This document shows positions 1 to 8,271 of a DNA stretch of 64,000 bases, one piece after another. The DNA is from Paenibacillus sp. FSL H7-0357 (GTDB lineage: Bacteria; Bacillota; Bacilli; Paenibacillales; Paenibacillaceae). Position numbers and translations under genes: made by a program. Below the pieces are notes generated by a model. The model saw only the letters and a program-made list of their open reading frames with translations, made no database searches and had not been told where the DNA came from. The first letter of the stretch is position 1, and each line of letters begins with the position of its first letter. Location of the stretch: assembly GCF_000758525.1 (NCBI RefSeq), contig NZ_CP009241.1:3534001-3598000 (forward strand). Reading direction: 5' to 3'.

Positions 1-1
1 T

Positions 2-634
2 ATCGCGGTAGATGCGGATATGGTGAGTAAGATGCCCAAAGCATTCAACTTTGAAGAAGCTGCAGCCGTGCCGCTGGCAGCGATGACAGCGTGGCAGGCG
101 CTCGTTGACCACGGAAAGATTAAAGAAGGCGATAAGGTTCTAATTCACGCCGGTTCGGGCGGGGTCGGCACGTTTGCCATCCAGTTGGCCAAACATTTCG
201 GAGCAGAAGTGGCCTCAACAGCCAGTTCCAGGAACAAGGAACTGCTGGAATCGCTCGGTGCCGATCGTTTTATTGATTATAAAGAAGAAGATTTTTCGAA
301 GGTCCTCTCAGACTATGACCTCGTGCTGGACACGATGGGCGGGGATATCCAGCGTAAAAGCTTTGAGATCTTAAAACCCGGCGGCAGGCTGGTCTCTCTT
401 GTTGAGAAACCTGATGAGCAGCTGCAGGAGAAATACCAAGTCACCGGCGTTCAATTCATGATGGAGCCCAGCGGCAGTCAGCTGGAGAAGCTTGCAGAGC
501 TTGCCGATCAAGGCAAACTGCGGGTGGTAATTGACAGTACCTTCTGGCTGAACGAAGAAGGAATCAGGCAGGCGCATGAAAAAAGTGAAACGCATCATGC
601 AGCTGGTAAAATTGTCCTTCGTGCCGAGCAGTAG
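2..634 (+). CDS. NADP-dependent zinc-type alcohol dehydrogenase / quinone oxidoreductase, 5' truncated by window
   Basis: The frame is open from base 2, so the gene begins outside the window and only the last about 210 residues are seen. The visible part is the Rossmann half of a medium-chain dehydrogenase/quinone oxidoreductase: the AAAVPLAAMTAWQAL stretch that precedes the cofactor domain, then the glycine-rich nucleotide loop HAGSGGVGTFAIQLAK, then the alternating beta-alpha pattern down to GGRLVSL. Proteins of this family reduce quinones or enones with NADPH in the cytoplasm; the substrate cannot be told from the sequence. The stop is TAG at 632-634. A long hairpin follows before the convergent SDR gene. 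Confidence 0.85.
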   Translation: MAVDADMVSKMPKAFNFEEAAAVPLAAMTAWQALVDHGKIKEGDKVLIHAGSGGVGTFAIQLAKHFGAEVASTASSRNKELLESLGADRFIDYKEEDFSKVLSDYDLVLDTMGGDIQRKSFEILKPGGRLVSLVEKPDEQLQEKYQVTGVQFMMEPSGSQLEKLAELADQGKLRVVIDSTFWLNEEGIRQAHEKSETHHAAGKIVLRAEQ

Positions 635-731
635 GGGGAAGGCTGCGGTATTGCCTAGCGGTGCGTTCAGCTATGGCAACCGCGGGCTGTGAACCTCCGA
701 AAGTACGTAGTACAAGCCGGAGGCAGTCTAA

Positions 732-778
732 ATAACGAAGCAAGAGCCCGCGTCTGTCGCCGGCTCTTGCTTCGTTAT
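732..778. terminator. Hairpin between convergent genes (17-bp perfect stem)
   Basis: Bases 732-748 and 762-778 are perfect reverse complements, with a 13-nt loop. The hairpin sits between the convergent oxidoreductase and SDR genes, as a bidirectional terminator would, but neither side has a good T-run. The function is inferred from position. Confidence 0.5.
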
Positions 779-824
779 GTGTAAAGGCAGTGCAGCAATA
801 GGCTGCTGATCAGCCGCAGATAGA

Positions 825-1553
825 TTAGGAGGGACGGACAACAAGTTCATTAATAGCGGTATCGGCCGGTTGTTCGATGGCAAAAAGGATTGTCCGTGCG
901 ATAGCCTCGGCCGGAAGTGCCTGCTTCCGGTATTCCTTCATCAGCTCTTTCGCATACTCCTCCGAAATGCTGTTGGCCAGCTCGGATTCAGTAACTCCCG
1001 GCGAAATTAACGTTGCCCGGATTCCGCTCACGTTTTCCAGACGCAGTCCTTCCGTGATGGCCCGGACCGCAAATTTGGTGGCGCAATATACGGCCGCCGT
1101 GGGCGAAACCTCATAAGCGCCGATCGAGGCGATGTTGATGAACTGGCCGTTGCCTTGCTCCTTCATAATAGGCAGGGCGGCGGCAATTCCATGGAGTACA
1201 CCGCGTATGTTCACGTCAATCATCTGGTTCCACTCCTCCAGCTTGAGACTCTCCAGAAGAGAAAGAGGCATGACGCCTGCATTGTTCACGACCACGTCAA
1301 GCCGTCCGAATTGCCGGCAGGTGAAGTCAACTACAGCCTGCATATCCACCAGCTTGGTGACATCCGCCTGACGGAAGTACACGGTGCAGCCTTCTGCTTC
1401 CAGTTCGGCAGCGATTGCTTCCAGCCGTTCGGTCCGCCGCGCTGCCATAACAACATGGGCACCGCTTCGGGCTAGCAAGCGGGCGGTAGCTTCACCTATA
1501 CCACTGCTTGCACCTGTAATAACTACGGTTTTTCCTGAGATATTCTTGTTCAT
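825..1553 (-). CDS. SDR family oxidoreductase
   Basis: A 242-residue classical short-chain dehydrogenase/reductase. The N-terminus has the cofactor loop TGASSGIGEATA, followed by the structural NNAG motif (VVNNAGV) and the catalytic YxxxK pair (VYCATKFA), with an upstream serine in NIASIGAYE. An Arg-rich ARRTERL after strand 2 suggests NADPH preference. The ATG at 1551-1553 is preferred over an upstream in-frame start because a GAGGAG site lies just before it. The gene is divergent from an AraC regulator 143 bp away, an arrangement in which the regulator often controls the reductase. The true substrate is unknown. Confidence 0.85.
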   Translation of the reverse strand: MNKNISGKTVVITGASSGIGEATARLLARSGAHVVMAARRTERLEAIAAELEAEGCTVYFRQADVTKLVDMQAVVDFTCRQFGRLDVVVNNAGVMPLSLLESLKLEEWNQMIDVNIRGVLHGIAAALPIMKEQGNGQFINIASIGAYEVSPTAAVYCATKFAVRAITEGLRLENVSGIRATLISPGVTESELANSISEEYAKELMKEYRKQALPAEAIARTILFAIEQPADTAINELVVRPS

Positions 1554-1696
1554 TTCCGCTACACTCCTCATAGGGTTACTGGTGACTCTGCTTATCATTA
1601 TGCGGGGAAGCAGAGTGCTGGAGGTATAGCGTTTGTCGCGGATTATTGCCTAATTCTCCAAGCTGGATTACAGTAAAGAGAGAGGAGGGGGCAAAG

Positions 1697-2623
1697 ATGA
1701 ACCAGACACAACCGGAAGAAGAGCTGTCCTTAGAAAGGCAGAAGGAACTGGCTTCCTTGATTGAACGGCATACAAGAACCGATGGAAAGCATCTGAGCGC
1801 AATACCTTCGCTGCATTTATTCCGCGCTTCCTGCGAGCAGGAACCGCAGTTCGCGATCTATGAGCCGGCTCTTTGTATGATTGCCCAGGGAAGCAAATTG
1901 GTAATGCTGGCCAAGGAGGGCTACCGTTATGACCCGAGGTCGTATTTGCTGGCATCCGTACATCTCCCTATCAAAGGTCAAATCCTGGAGGCGACGGCAA
2001 TTCGGCCGTACCTGGGCCTGCAGTTAAATTTTCAACCGGATCAGATTGTCGATATGCTGCAGATGCCGCGTTCTGGCGGGGAAACCGGGAACCATTCCAG
2101 CCGGGGGCTGGCGGTGGGTTCCGTCAGCTCCTCTCTGCTGGACGCCGTCATTCGGCTGATCCGGTTGCTGGATAACCCAGAGGACATTGAAGGTCTGGCA
2201 CCATTGATGATCCGGGAGATTTTGTATCGGGTCATGCAGGGGGAACAGGGAGCGTCTATCAAGTCTTTTGTTGTCAGCGGCAGCCATGCCCAGCGTATTG
2301 CAGCCGTTATAGACCGGATTAACCGTGACTACAGGCAGCGGCTTCAAGTACATGATTTGGCCAAAATGGTCAACATGAGTGTATCTTCGCTCCACTATTA
2401 TTTTAAAGAAGTTACTGCGATGAGTCCCCTGCAGTATCTGAAGCAGGTCCGGCTGCAGGAAGCCCGGCGACTCCTGTTGTCAGAGACCACAGAAGCCGCA
2501 GAGGCAGCATTTCAGGTGGGATACGAAAGCCCGTCGCAATTCAGCCGGGAATATGCCCGCCTCTTCGGGCAGCCGCCCATCAGGGATGTCAATCAGTTGC
2601 GGCATAGGTTGTCAAGAAGCTGA
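1697..2623 (+). CDS. AraC family transcriptional regulator (AraC_N type)
   Basis: A 308-residue protein with an N-terminal ligand-sensing domain of the AraC_N type (PALCMIAQGSKLVML is characteristic) and a C-terminal pair of helix-turn-helix motifs: VHDLAKMVNMSVSSLHYYFK followed by AAFQVGYESPSQFSREYARLFG. Such regulators commonly activate a neighbouring dehydrogenase or reductase gene, and here the SDR gene is divergent. The start at 1697 is chosen because an AGAGGAGGGG site lies 6 bases upstream; an earlier in-frame start has no site. Its effector is not predictable. Confidence 0.85.
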   Translation: MNQTQPEEELSLERQKELASLIERHTRTDGKHLSAIPSLHLFRASCEQEPQFAIYEPALCMIAQGSKLVMLAKEGYRYDPRSYLLASVHLPIKGQILEATAIRPYLGLQLNFQPDQIVDMLQMPRSGGETGNHSSRGLAVGSVSSSLLDAVIRLIRLLDNPEDIEGLAPLMIREILYRVMQGEQGASIKSFVVSGSHAQRIAAVIDRINRDYRQRLQVHDLAKMVNMSVSSLHYYFKEVTAMSPLQYLKQVRLQEARRLLLSETTEAAEAAFQVGYESPSQFSREYARLFGQPPIRDVNQLRHRLSRS

Positions 2624-2636
2624 CGCCGCAATCCCT

Positions 2637-3014
2637 CTATTTGACAATGATTTTGCTTTGCCCGGCCAGCAGCCGGAGTTCACGCGGAAGCCGGTCGCGT
2701 TCATGTTCGGGGATGTCCAGCTGAACGCCGTAATAATGATTATCTGCTTCCTCACGGCCCCAGCGCAGCGTGCCCTCCAACTGCAATGGTTCTTCATACA
2801 GCACGAGATTTAAGCTGACCCGGATTTGATTGCTGTCTACTCTAAGGGCAAGCGGCATCTTAAGACCACAACCTGAACGGCTGATGTCATACATGAGTGC
2901 CTGTACGGGTTTGGCGGGAGCGGGTACTCCATTTATGCTTACAATAAACAAGTTGAAGGAGACCGGCTCTTTAAAGGTGTATCGGAAAGGTTCTTTTCTG
3001 TGATTGATCTTCAT
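2637..3014 (-). CDS. PilZ domain protein
   Basis: A 125-residue single-domain protein resembling PilZ, the cyclic di-GMP receptor fold. The N-terminal basic stretch RKEPFRY stands where the RxxxR ligand loop is expected, DISRSGCGLKM fits the (D/N)xSxxG motif and YGVQL is the later strand. A paralogue with the same RKEPFRY and DLSRSGC motifs lies at 50205-50579. The arginine spacing (R, four residues, R) is one residue longer than the usual consensus. The ATG at 3014 has a GGAGG site 6 bases upstream. It faces the AraC gene, with 13 bp between stops. Confidence 0.75.
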   Translation of the reverse strand: MKINHRKEPFRYTFKEPVSFNLFIVSINGVPAPAKPVQALMYDISRSGCGLKMPLALRVDSNQIRVSLNLVLYEEPLQLEGTLRWGREEADNHYYGVQLDIPEHERDRLPRELRLLAGQSKIIVK

Positions 3015-3154
3015 CGGTACCTCCATAATTTTCCTGGCAATATCAGCATATATCTATCATCGTCAGGAAACGTCCTGTGATGAAGAGTAACACTTCAGTT
3101 CCATTGCTAGATAGGGGTTCCTAAGACAAAACCACAAATTTAAAGAAATTAGTG

Positions 3155-3183
3155 TTGACGTCTGCTCACTTGCCGTGTAACAT
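3155..3183 (+). promoter_or_regulatory. Sigma-A-type promoter of the riboswitch-EamA transcript
   Basis: TTGACG at 3155-3160 and TAACAT at 3178-3183 are separated by exactly 17 bp. The predicted transcription start near 3190 lies about 25 nt upstream of the riboswitch aptamer, as expected for a riboswitch leader. Confidence 0.7.
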
Positions 3184-3215
3184 ATGAACAGTCGAAACAC
3201 AGAAAACTACATACT

Positions 3216-3297
3216 GTTCTCGTATAACCTCGCAGCCATTTGCTATATACAGGGCGAGGGTTTCTACAGGAAGCCTATTCTTCCTAACTACGATGAC
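3216..3297 (+). promoter_or_regulatory. Purine-class riboswitch aptamer with enlarged P2 loop
   Basis: The element has the purine aptamer core. P1 pairs 3216-3224 with 3289-3297 (one mismatch); J1/2 is UAA. P2 is CCTCGC (3228-3233) with GCGAGG (3254-3259). J2/3 is GTTTCTAC (3260-3267), identical to the conserved core. P3 is AGGAAG (3268-3273) with CTTCCT (3280-3285). J3/1 has C at 3288, the position that pairs with guanine-type ligands in xpt-like aptamers. GG at 3252-3253 and CC at 3274-3275 could form the loop-loop contact. The loop of P2 is 20 nt instead of the usual 7, which makes this a variant. Confidence 0.75.
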
Positions 3298-3342
3298 AAG
3301 GATCAAATGTTATGATCCTTGTCCCCGGAGTTAGGATTTTTT
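3282..3342 (+). terminator. Riboswitch expression-platform terminator
   Basis: The outer stem is TCCTAACT (3282-3289) with AGTTAGGA (3329-3336), directly followed by six T. The inner stem is an 11-bp perfect repeat, 3295-3305 with 3313-3323. The outer 5' arm consists of the P3 3' strand, J3/1 and the first P1 base of the aptamer, so terminator and ligand-bound aptamer exclude each other. This predicts that ligand turns the downstream gene on. Confidence 0.7.
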
Positions 3343-3385
3343 GTGTGCAGCGGCCGATTCAGAAGATTCAGGAGGATTAATAAAC

Positions 3386-4342
3386 ATGAAAGATTTGAAA
3401 TACCTCATATCCGTCTTAGTGGGGGCCATGAGCTATGGTATCCTATCAACAATTGTTGTGCTGGCTTACGGAAAAGGATATCAGCTCGGGGAAGTGGTCG
3501 GTACACAGTTATTGACCGGCTGCATACTCGCTTGGCTGCTGGCTATCTATACAAAAGTCAAAGAAAACCGCAAACAAAAGAGCCGTGGCATTCCAGCCGC
3601 AGCAACGCAGCGTGTGTCAACAGCACTGACCTGGAAGCATAGACTGCTGCTCATGCTCGCCGGAGCTCCGACGGTGTTGACTGGTCTGCTGTATTATCAG
3701 TCGCTCCGTTATATTCCGGCATCGCTGGCGATCATCCTGTTGTTCCAGTTCACATGGATCAGCGTACTGATTCAAGCTGTAAGCAAACGCCAGCGTCCCG
3801 ATAAAATTACACTGCTGACTTTGCTGCTGCTGTTCGGAGGAACATTGCTGGCCGCGGGGATTTTGGATCAAGGTGCCGCCCATTTCAATATCTTGGGGCT
3901 CACTTTAGGCCTGCTGTCTGCGGTAAGCTATTCGATGTTCATTATATTCAGCGGCAAAGCCGTTCCTGCCGCACACCCGGCCTACCGGAGTGCCTGGATG
4001 ATTACCGGCGGATTTGTATTATTATGCATTTTATTCCCGCCAACCTTCATCTTCAACGGTTTGCTGTGGGGACAATTGCTACTGTATGGTTTCCTGCTGG
4101 GATTGTTCGGCGCTTTTATACCGCCTGTGCTGTTTGCAATTGGTGTTCCCCATATTGGAGGCGGAATGGCAGGGATTCTTGGTGCCGCGGAGCTGCCGGT
4201 TGCAGTTCTGCTGTCCTCATTTGTACTGCATGAGCATGTAAGCTGGCTGCAGTGGACTGGCGTTATTATAGTGCTGATCGGAGTTGTGCTTCCTGAACTG
4301 TATAAGCTGCGCTGGAAAAATACACGCGTAATAACGTCATAA
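3386..4342 (+). CDS. EamA/DMT family transporter under riboswitch control
   Basis: A 318-residue membrane protein with about ten hydrophobic helices in two halves, the layout of the drug/metabolite transporter (EamA) family. The family exports or exchanges small metabolites across the cytoplasmic membrane. The start at 3386 has GGAGG 10 bases upstream. The leader carries a purine-class riboswitch whose terminator geometry predicts induction by ligand, as in the adenine-induced efflux gene pbuE of Bacillus. A purine or purine-like exporter is therefore an inference from regulation, not from the protein sequence. A hairpin at 4360-4404 probably ends the transcript. Confidence 0.85.
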   Translation: MKDLKYLISVLVGAMSYGILSTIVVLAYGKGYQLGEVVGTQLLTGCILAWLLAIYTKVKENRKQKSRGIPAAATQRVSTALTWKHRLLLMLAGAPTVLTGLLYYQSLRYIPASLAIILLFQFTWISVLIQAVSKRQRPDKITLLTLLLLFGGTLLAAGILDQGAAHFNILGLTLGLLSAVSYSMFIIFSGKAVPAAHPAYRSAWMITGGFVLLCILFPPTFIFNGLLWGQLLLYGFLLGLFGAFIPPVLFAIGVPHIGGGMAGILGAAELPVAVLLSSFVLHEHVSWLQWTGVIIVLIGVVLPELYKLRWKNTRVITS

Positions 4343-4359
4343 TCTTATTGTTCCTTTGT

Positions 4360-4404
4360 CAAAGGCCGATATCCACTCAGGATGAGTTGGACAACCGGCC
4401 TTCT
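4360..4404 (+). terminator. Probable terminator of the EamA gene
   Basis: AAGGCCG at 4362-4368 pairs with CGGCCTT at 4396-4402, followed by CTTTG. The stem is short and the loop long, so this is a moderate call. Confidence 0.45.
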
Positions 4405-4502
4405 TTGATATTGTTACTCTTTTGCGAATATCATCTGTGCCACGCGCACAATTGTACGATCTCGGTTACAATAAAATAAACGGACAAGGAGATGAATTCA
4501 AG

Positions 4503-5057
4503 ATGAACAAAAAAACGCTGGCGGCTGCTGGAGTAGTTGCTATCGCGCTGGGGGCATACCTATTTGCGGGAAACACCGAAAAACAAAAACCTGAACATGA
4601 CATAGCACCAAATATTAAACAAATGGTACATGATTTCAGTACAGGCAACACAACGGCCCAATCGGCTTCCATCACTTCCGGGCAGCTTATCGTGACTGGT
4701 GACGATTCAAAAGAAATCACCTACAATCTGCCTGAGGATGAGTTTTTTCTGTCCATTGCGCCTTACATAGATAAAACACACCCTTGCGCAATCCATAGCC
4801 TGACTGGCTGTCAGGGCGAAATGACGGATGAAGAGTTCAGTGTAGCGATTGAGGATTCAGAGGGGAACTCCGTAATGGACAAAACCACAATGAAATCACA
4901 AGACAATGGATTTATTGATCTGTGGCTGCCGCGGGACAAAACATACCATATAACAGTAGAGCATGACGGGAAAACCGCGGAATCCGCCATCTCTACTTTT
5001 GAGAACGACGACACCTGTATTGCAACCATGCAATTAAAAGACAAACAGAGCTTGTAA
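4503..5057 (+). CDS. CueP family metal-binding protein
   Basis: A 184-residue exported protein: a short basic start, a hydrophobic segment (residues 6-22) and a hydrophilic body. The body has the CueP signatures FFLSIAPYIDKTHPC, HSLTGCQGE, NGFIDLWLPR and a C-terminal DTCIATMQL, including three conserved cysteines. CueP was described as a periplasmic copper-binding protein in Salmonella; in a Gram-positive the protein would be membrane-anchored or secreted outside the membrane. ATG 4503 has an AAGGAGA site. No copper exporter or copper sensor gene lies next to it, so its link to copper here rests on family only. Confidence 0.8.
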   Translation: MNKKTLAAAGVVAIALGAYLFAGNTEKQKPEHDIAPNIKQMVHDFSTGNTTAQSASITSGQLIVTGDDSKEITYNLPEDEFFLSIAPYIDKTHPCAIHSLTGCQGEMTDEEFSVAIEDSEGNSVMDKTTMKSQDNGFIDLWLPRDKTYHITVEHDGKTAESAISTFENDDTCIATMQLKDKQSL

Positions 5058-5154
5058 GCCCCCTTGAGAAGGAAGCTGTTTAGCTCTAGTAATGATCGGG
5101 GGGACTATCCGGCACAACTGGAAGGCCCCCACCGTTACACCACCTTATGTCCTG

Positions 5155-5517
5155 CTATTGAGGATTATTTTGGTGTGTGCAGTAAAATTGTCCGTCTCGC
5201 TCTATTTCCTTCAACACTGCATATTCATGGCCCCAGTCACACATTGTATTTAACACGGGCACAAAAGATTGGCCCAACTCCGTTAGACTATATTCTACTT
5301 TTGGTGGAACCTCCTGAAAAATCTCTCTTTTTACAAGTCCGTCTTTTTCCAGCTGACGCAATTGATCGGTTAATACTTTTTGTGTGATCCCCGGAATGTA
5401 CTCATAAAACTCCTTGGTTCTAACCGGATTTCGGCTCAAAAAGAAAAGAATTAAACACTTCCACTTTCCGCCCACAATATTCATAAATATATTTATCCCT
5501 GAATTATATTGGACCAA
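5155..5517 (-). CDS. HxlR family winged-helix transcriptional regulator
   Basis: A 120-residue winged-helix regulator of the HxlR/YodB type: IVGGKWKCLILFFLS in helix 1, then ITQKVLTDQLRQLEKDGLV as the recognition helix region, then the wing VEYSLTELGQSF. HxlR proteins often sense electrophiles through cysteine and repress a neighbouring reductase; cysteine is present at the KWKC position. The TTG at 5515-5517 is preferred because GGGGAGG lies 8 bases upstream; a GTG eight codons earlier has no site. It is divergent from the nitroreductase at 5641, its likely target. Confidence 0.85.
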   Translation of the reverse strand: MVQYNSGINIFMNIVGGKWKCLILFFLSRNPVRTKEFYEYIPGITQKVLTDQLRQLEKDGLVKREIFQEVPPKVEYSLTELGQSFVPVLNTMCDWGHEYAVLKEIERDGQFYCTHQNNPQ

Positions 5518-5640
5518 ATCCCGTTCCTCCCCAATAGGCACTTAAAAGTGGGTAAACCACAATTTTGTGCGTTATTTTCCTGTGTAATCTTTACTACTAT
5601 AATTTGAAAAGCAAGATAAATAAAGGTGGGAGTGGATAAC

Positions 5641-6267
5641 ATGAGTGTGAAAAATATTTTAGAACACCGGAATTCAGTCCGGCATTATGATCCGGATTAT
5701 AAAATCAGCCCGGAACTGCTGGCTTCATTCATTGAAAGTGCAAGCAAATCACCCAATGGAAATAATGTACAGGCTGTGCGGTACCTGATCATTGATGATC
5801 CTCAAATCCAAAAGTCACTATTGCCTATCGCATACAATCAACAACAAGTGGCAGACGCATCCGCTGTATTGGTGATGCTTGGTGATTATAAAGCGTTCCA
5901 GGACGATAACATTATTCAGATTCACGAGGAAGGGTTTCAAGCTGGTTATTTCGATGAATCTTTAAGAGACTACCTGGCAAATGCGGCCATCGGATATTAT
6001 GCCAGTAAATCAGAAGAGGACCTCCGGATGGAATTAACCAGAGATGTAAGTCTTGCGGCTATGTCATTTGTGTTGCTGGCGAATGAAGCCGGACTGGACA
6101 CGATTACAATGTCAGGTTATGATTCCAGGCAGCTAAAGGCAACTTTGAATATTTCTGAAAGATATCTGGATGTAATGCTTATTGCTATCGGTAAAGGGAT
6201 TAAAGCAGGGCATCGGACGGTGAGACATGAGGTATCTAAAGTAATTTATAGAAATATACTGACTTAA
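5641..6267 (+). CDS. Nitroreductase family protein (FMN-dependent)
   Basis: A 208-residue nitroreductase-fold protein. The N-terminal HRNSVRHYDPDYK is the FMN-binding RxSxR-type stretch, SPNGNNVQAVRYLII follows as the second flavin contact, and the C-terminal MLIAIGKGI is the usual late strand. Family members reduce nitroaromatics or quinones with NAD(P)H. ATG 5641 is preceded by AAGGTGGGAG. A TATAAT at 5598-5603 lies in the intergenic region shared with the divergent HxlR gene, which supports joint regulation by redox or electrophile stress. Confidence 0.85.
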   Translation: MSVKNILEHRNSVRHYDPDYKISPELLASFIESASKSPNGNNVQAVRYLIIDDPQIQKSLLPIAYNQQQVADASAVLVMLGDYKAFQDDNIIQIHEEGFQAGYFDESLRDYLANAAIGYYASKSEEDLRMELTRDVSLAAMSFVLLANEAGLDTITMSGYDSRQLKATLNISERYLDVMLIAIGKGIKAGHRTVRHEVSKVIYRNILT

Positions 6268-6367
6268 CTCAGACCGAATGGATAGTTGCAGATACTCTAA
6301 AATCAATTATGATTATGGTGAGAGCTCCCGCTAAAAGCGATGGAAAGGAAGTCATTAAGGAATTGTA

Positions 6368-7180
6368 ATGAAAGGCAGTGAGGCTAAAATGGGGAGTTTG
6401 TATTTTGCCGACAGAGTAACTAAGAGGAATCCATATTCGGAAGATGGATTGTACGATGAAAGCTGGGTAGAGCTGTCTATTGATGAATGCGCCGAATACG
6501 AAATGTTCACGGGCAAAACAGAGATCTTCGGCTTCAAGCTGAGCAAGCACTGCAATGGATGGCAATTTCGGGCCATGGACTATATTGCTTATCATCATCT
6601 GTACCGGCGGAAGGTGATTATTACCGCATTGCCTAAGGATTACGAGGAAGCAAAGGCTGTGTATACAGGTCATAGCCCATTTGACAGATTCCTGCGTCCT
6701 TATGAACCTAAGGTTCTGGTCCACAGCACAACACCAGGCGCTTACCCGGCGATCTGCCGGGAAGGGGTCTTGAAATCCTGGCAGAAGGTGCAGGCGGCTA
6801 ACGTTGTGAGGGAAACGGCTCCGATTGGCCTGACCCTTGGAGATCCCGCTGATTTTCAGGAGTTTGTAATGCTGGGCAGCGGAGTTACGCCGGAAATTGT
6901 TGTGAGTTCAAAGCAAAAGGGCTTCGTCTGTATGGATAGCCACTGCGAGTATACACCAGGGGGCAGATTTTATTTTGACGTAGAGCAGTTGGCAGCGGAC
7001 GGGCTTTTGGTGAGGGATGGCTGTCACTACAAGGTGAAGGATGAACTGCCTATAAGTCACGCATTTTTCTGCGGGACGCTGCAAAATGTGGAGATGCGGG
7101 GGCAAGCGATCACCCCCGATTCTTTCGCGCAGGCTGCGGATCAGGCATTTAAGCGGCACATTGGATCAGTTGGAGTATAA
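6368..7180 (+). CDS. Hypothetical protein with ADP-ribosyltransferase/Tpt1-like motifs
   Basis: A 270-residue protein that I do not recognise as a named family. In the middle, VLVHSTTPGAYPAICREGVL (about residues 117-136) has the H-[ST]-T ... I ... GL layout seen in the first motif of ADP-ribosyltransferases and RNA 2'-phosphotransferase. The later FYFDVEQLAADGLL and HYKVKDELPISHAFF resemble the closing motifs of the Tpt1/KptA fold. This fold assignment is an inference. Two starts are possible, 6368 (AAGGA 7 bases upstream) and 6389. The 3' end overlaps the convergent mepB-like gene by 15 bp. Confidence 0.7.
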   Translation: MKGSEAKMGSLYFADRVTKRNPYSEDGLYDESWVELSIDECAEYEMFTGKTEIFGFKLSKHCNGWQFRAMDYIAYHHLYRRKVIITALPKDYEEAKAVYTGHSPFDRFLRPYEPKVLVHSTTPGAYPAICREGVLKSWQKVQAANVVRETAPIGLTLGDPADFQEFVMLGSGVTPEIVVSSKQKGFVCMDSHCEYTPGGRFYFDVEQLAADGLLVRDGCHYKVKDELPISHAFFCGTLQNVEMRGQAITPDSFAQAADQAFKRHIGSVGV

Positions 7181-7678
7181 TCCTATTAATTTCTGTGTCT
7201 GTAAGCAATCTTCGTTATTTACAATAGCAAAATAGGGCAATTGCCAGCTTTGTGTTGCTATAGCTTGTTTGCTGGTAGGGGTATCCCAACTAGGGTAGAC
7301 TCTAATGGCCATTTTTCCATTTGCCTTAGTTGTTGTAAGTATATTATGTTTCACAAGAACATCTTTTGGAAAAACGAATTGTCCAAAGCGATTATTAGGT
7401 GCATCAAAAGTATTAATAACCAATAAGTCTGTGGCCTTTTCATATGAAAAGGCTTGGTTTTTATGATGATCATCTTTTTCCCATATGGCGACAAATTGTC
7501 CTGTTTTGGTTGGTGTTATTTTGGCAACTCTGAATCTGACCGATTTAGAATTCAGCTGGAATACACCAGCCCCATAATCTGAATTTTGGGGTTCTTCCCG
7601 GACGGATGCTATCGTTAATTGATTAGGTTCATACAAAATTTCTTTTACATAGGATAGTGCCTCATAAAATCTATTCAT
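7166..7678 (-). CDS. MepB family protein
   Basis: A 170-residue cytoplasmic protein that fits the MepB family, named after the third gene of the mepRAB multidrug-efflux operon of Staphylococcus aureus. Typical features are YGAGVFQLNSKSVRFRVAKITPTKTGQFVAIWEKD near the middle in short conserved blocks, FGQFVFPKDVLVKHNIL, and IRVYPSWD. The function of MepB is unknown, and no mepA or mepR lies beside it here. ATG 7678 has a GAGGAG site 7 bases upstream. Confidence 0.75.
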   Translation of the reverse strand: MNRFYEALSYVKEILYEPNQLTIASVREEPQNSDYGAGVFQLNSKSVRFRVAKITPTKTGQFVAIWEKDDHHKNQAFSYEKATDLLVINTFDAPNNRFGQFVFPKDVLVKHNILTTTKANGKMAIRVYPSWDTPTSKQAIATQSWQLPYFAIVNNEDCLQTQKLIGLYSN

Positions 7679-7723
7679 TGTACAACTCCTCATTTTAATG
7701 CTTCACAGAATCCCCCACAAATA

Positions 7724-8119
7724 CTAATCCCAGTCCATAAAAAATGTGGATTCCAACTGTCCATGTTCACACTCCGGGCAACTCAAATGAACAGGCACTA
7801 AGTGTTCCAAGGGTGTAAGCCTCATGGTATCCTTGCATCTTTTACAAGTATAGATCGTTTCAAACTGAGATGTGTCCGAGCGCATGTTCATAAATAATTC
7901 ATTTCGGACGTCATTACAGGATGGACAGACATATAAAGCATCATAAGCGTCGAAGGTCGTGGCAGGATCTTTTTGAAAATGTTCAATCTGTTGTTTGAGC
8001 GCAAGGTCTTTTACAAATGAGGCAATGGACTCCAAGCTAAAATAATAGAAACCGATTCCTATATAAATATCTTCAGTGTATGTACAGTGATCACAGGTTA
8101 GTTTGTAGCCTTGTCCCAT
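7724..8119 (-). CDS. Zinc-ribbon protein with four CxxC motifs
   Basis: A 131-residue cytoplasmic protein with CDHC, CPSC, CKRC and CPEC, enough for two zinc-ribbon sites. The first ribbon half is at the N-terminus and the other three follow residue 65. It is not recognised beyond that. ATG 8119 has an AGAGGTG site. It lies 45 bp downstream of mepB's start on the same strand and could be co-transcribed with it. Confidence 0.65.
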   Translation of the reverse strand: MGQGYKLTCDHCTYTEDIYIGIGFYYFSLESIASFVKDLALKQQIEHFQKDPATTFDAYDALYVCPSCNDVRNELFMNMRSDTSQFETIYTCKRCKDTMRLTPLEHLVPVHLSCPECEHGQLESTFFMDWD

Positions 8120-8271
8120 TTTACGCACCTCTTGTAATTTAATGCGGATGTTCAAATGCCTAGTATAAGTGATTGTAGCACAGTTTTTGGCCAGGAGGAT
8201 GGACGGATTGATTATACTGTGATGTTCAACACAATGCAGCGCTCATCCAGTCGTGGACAGACAAATGTACA

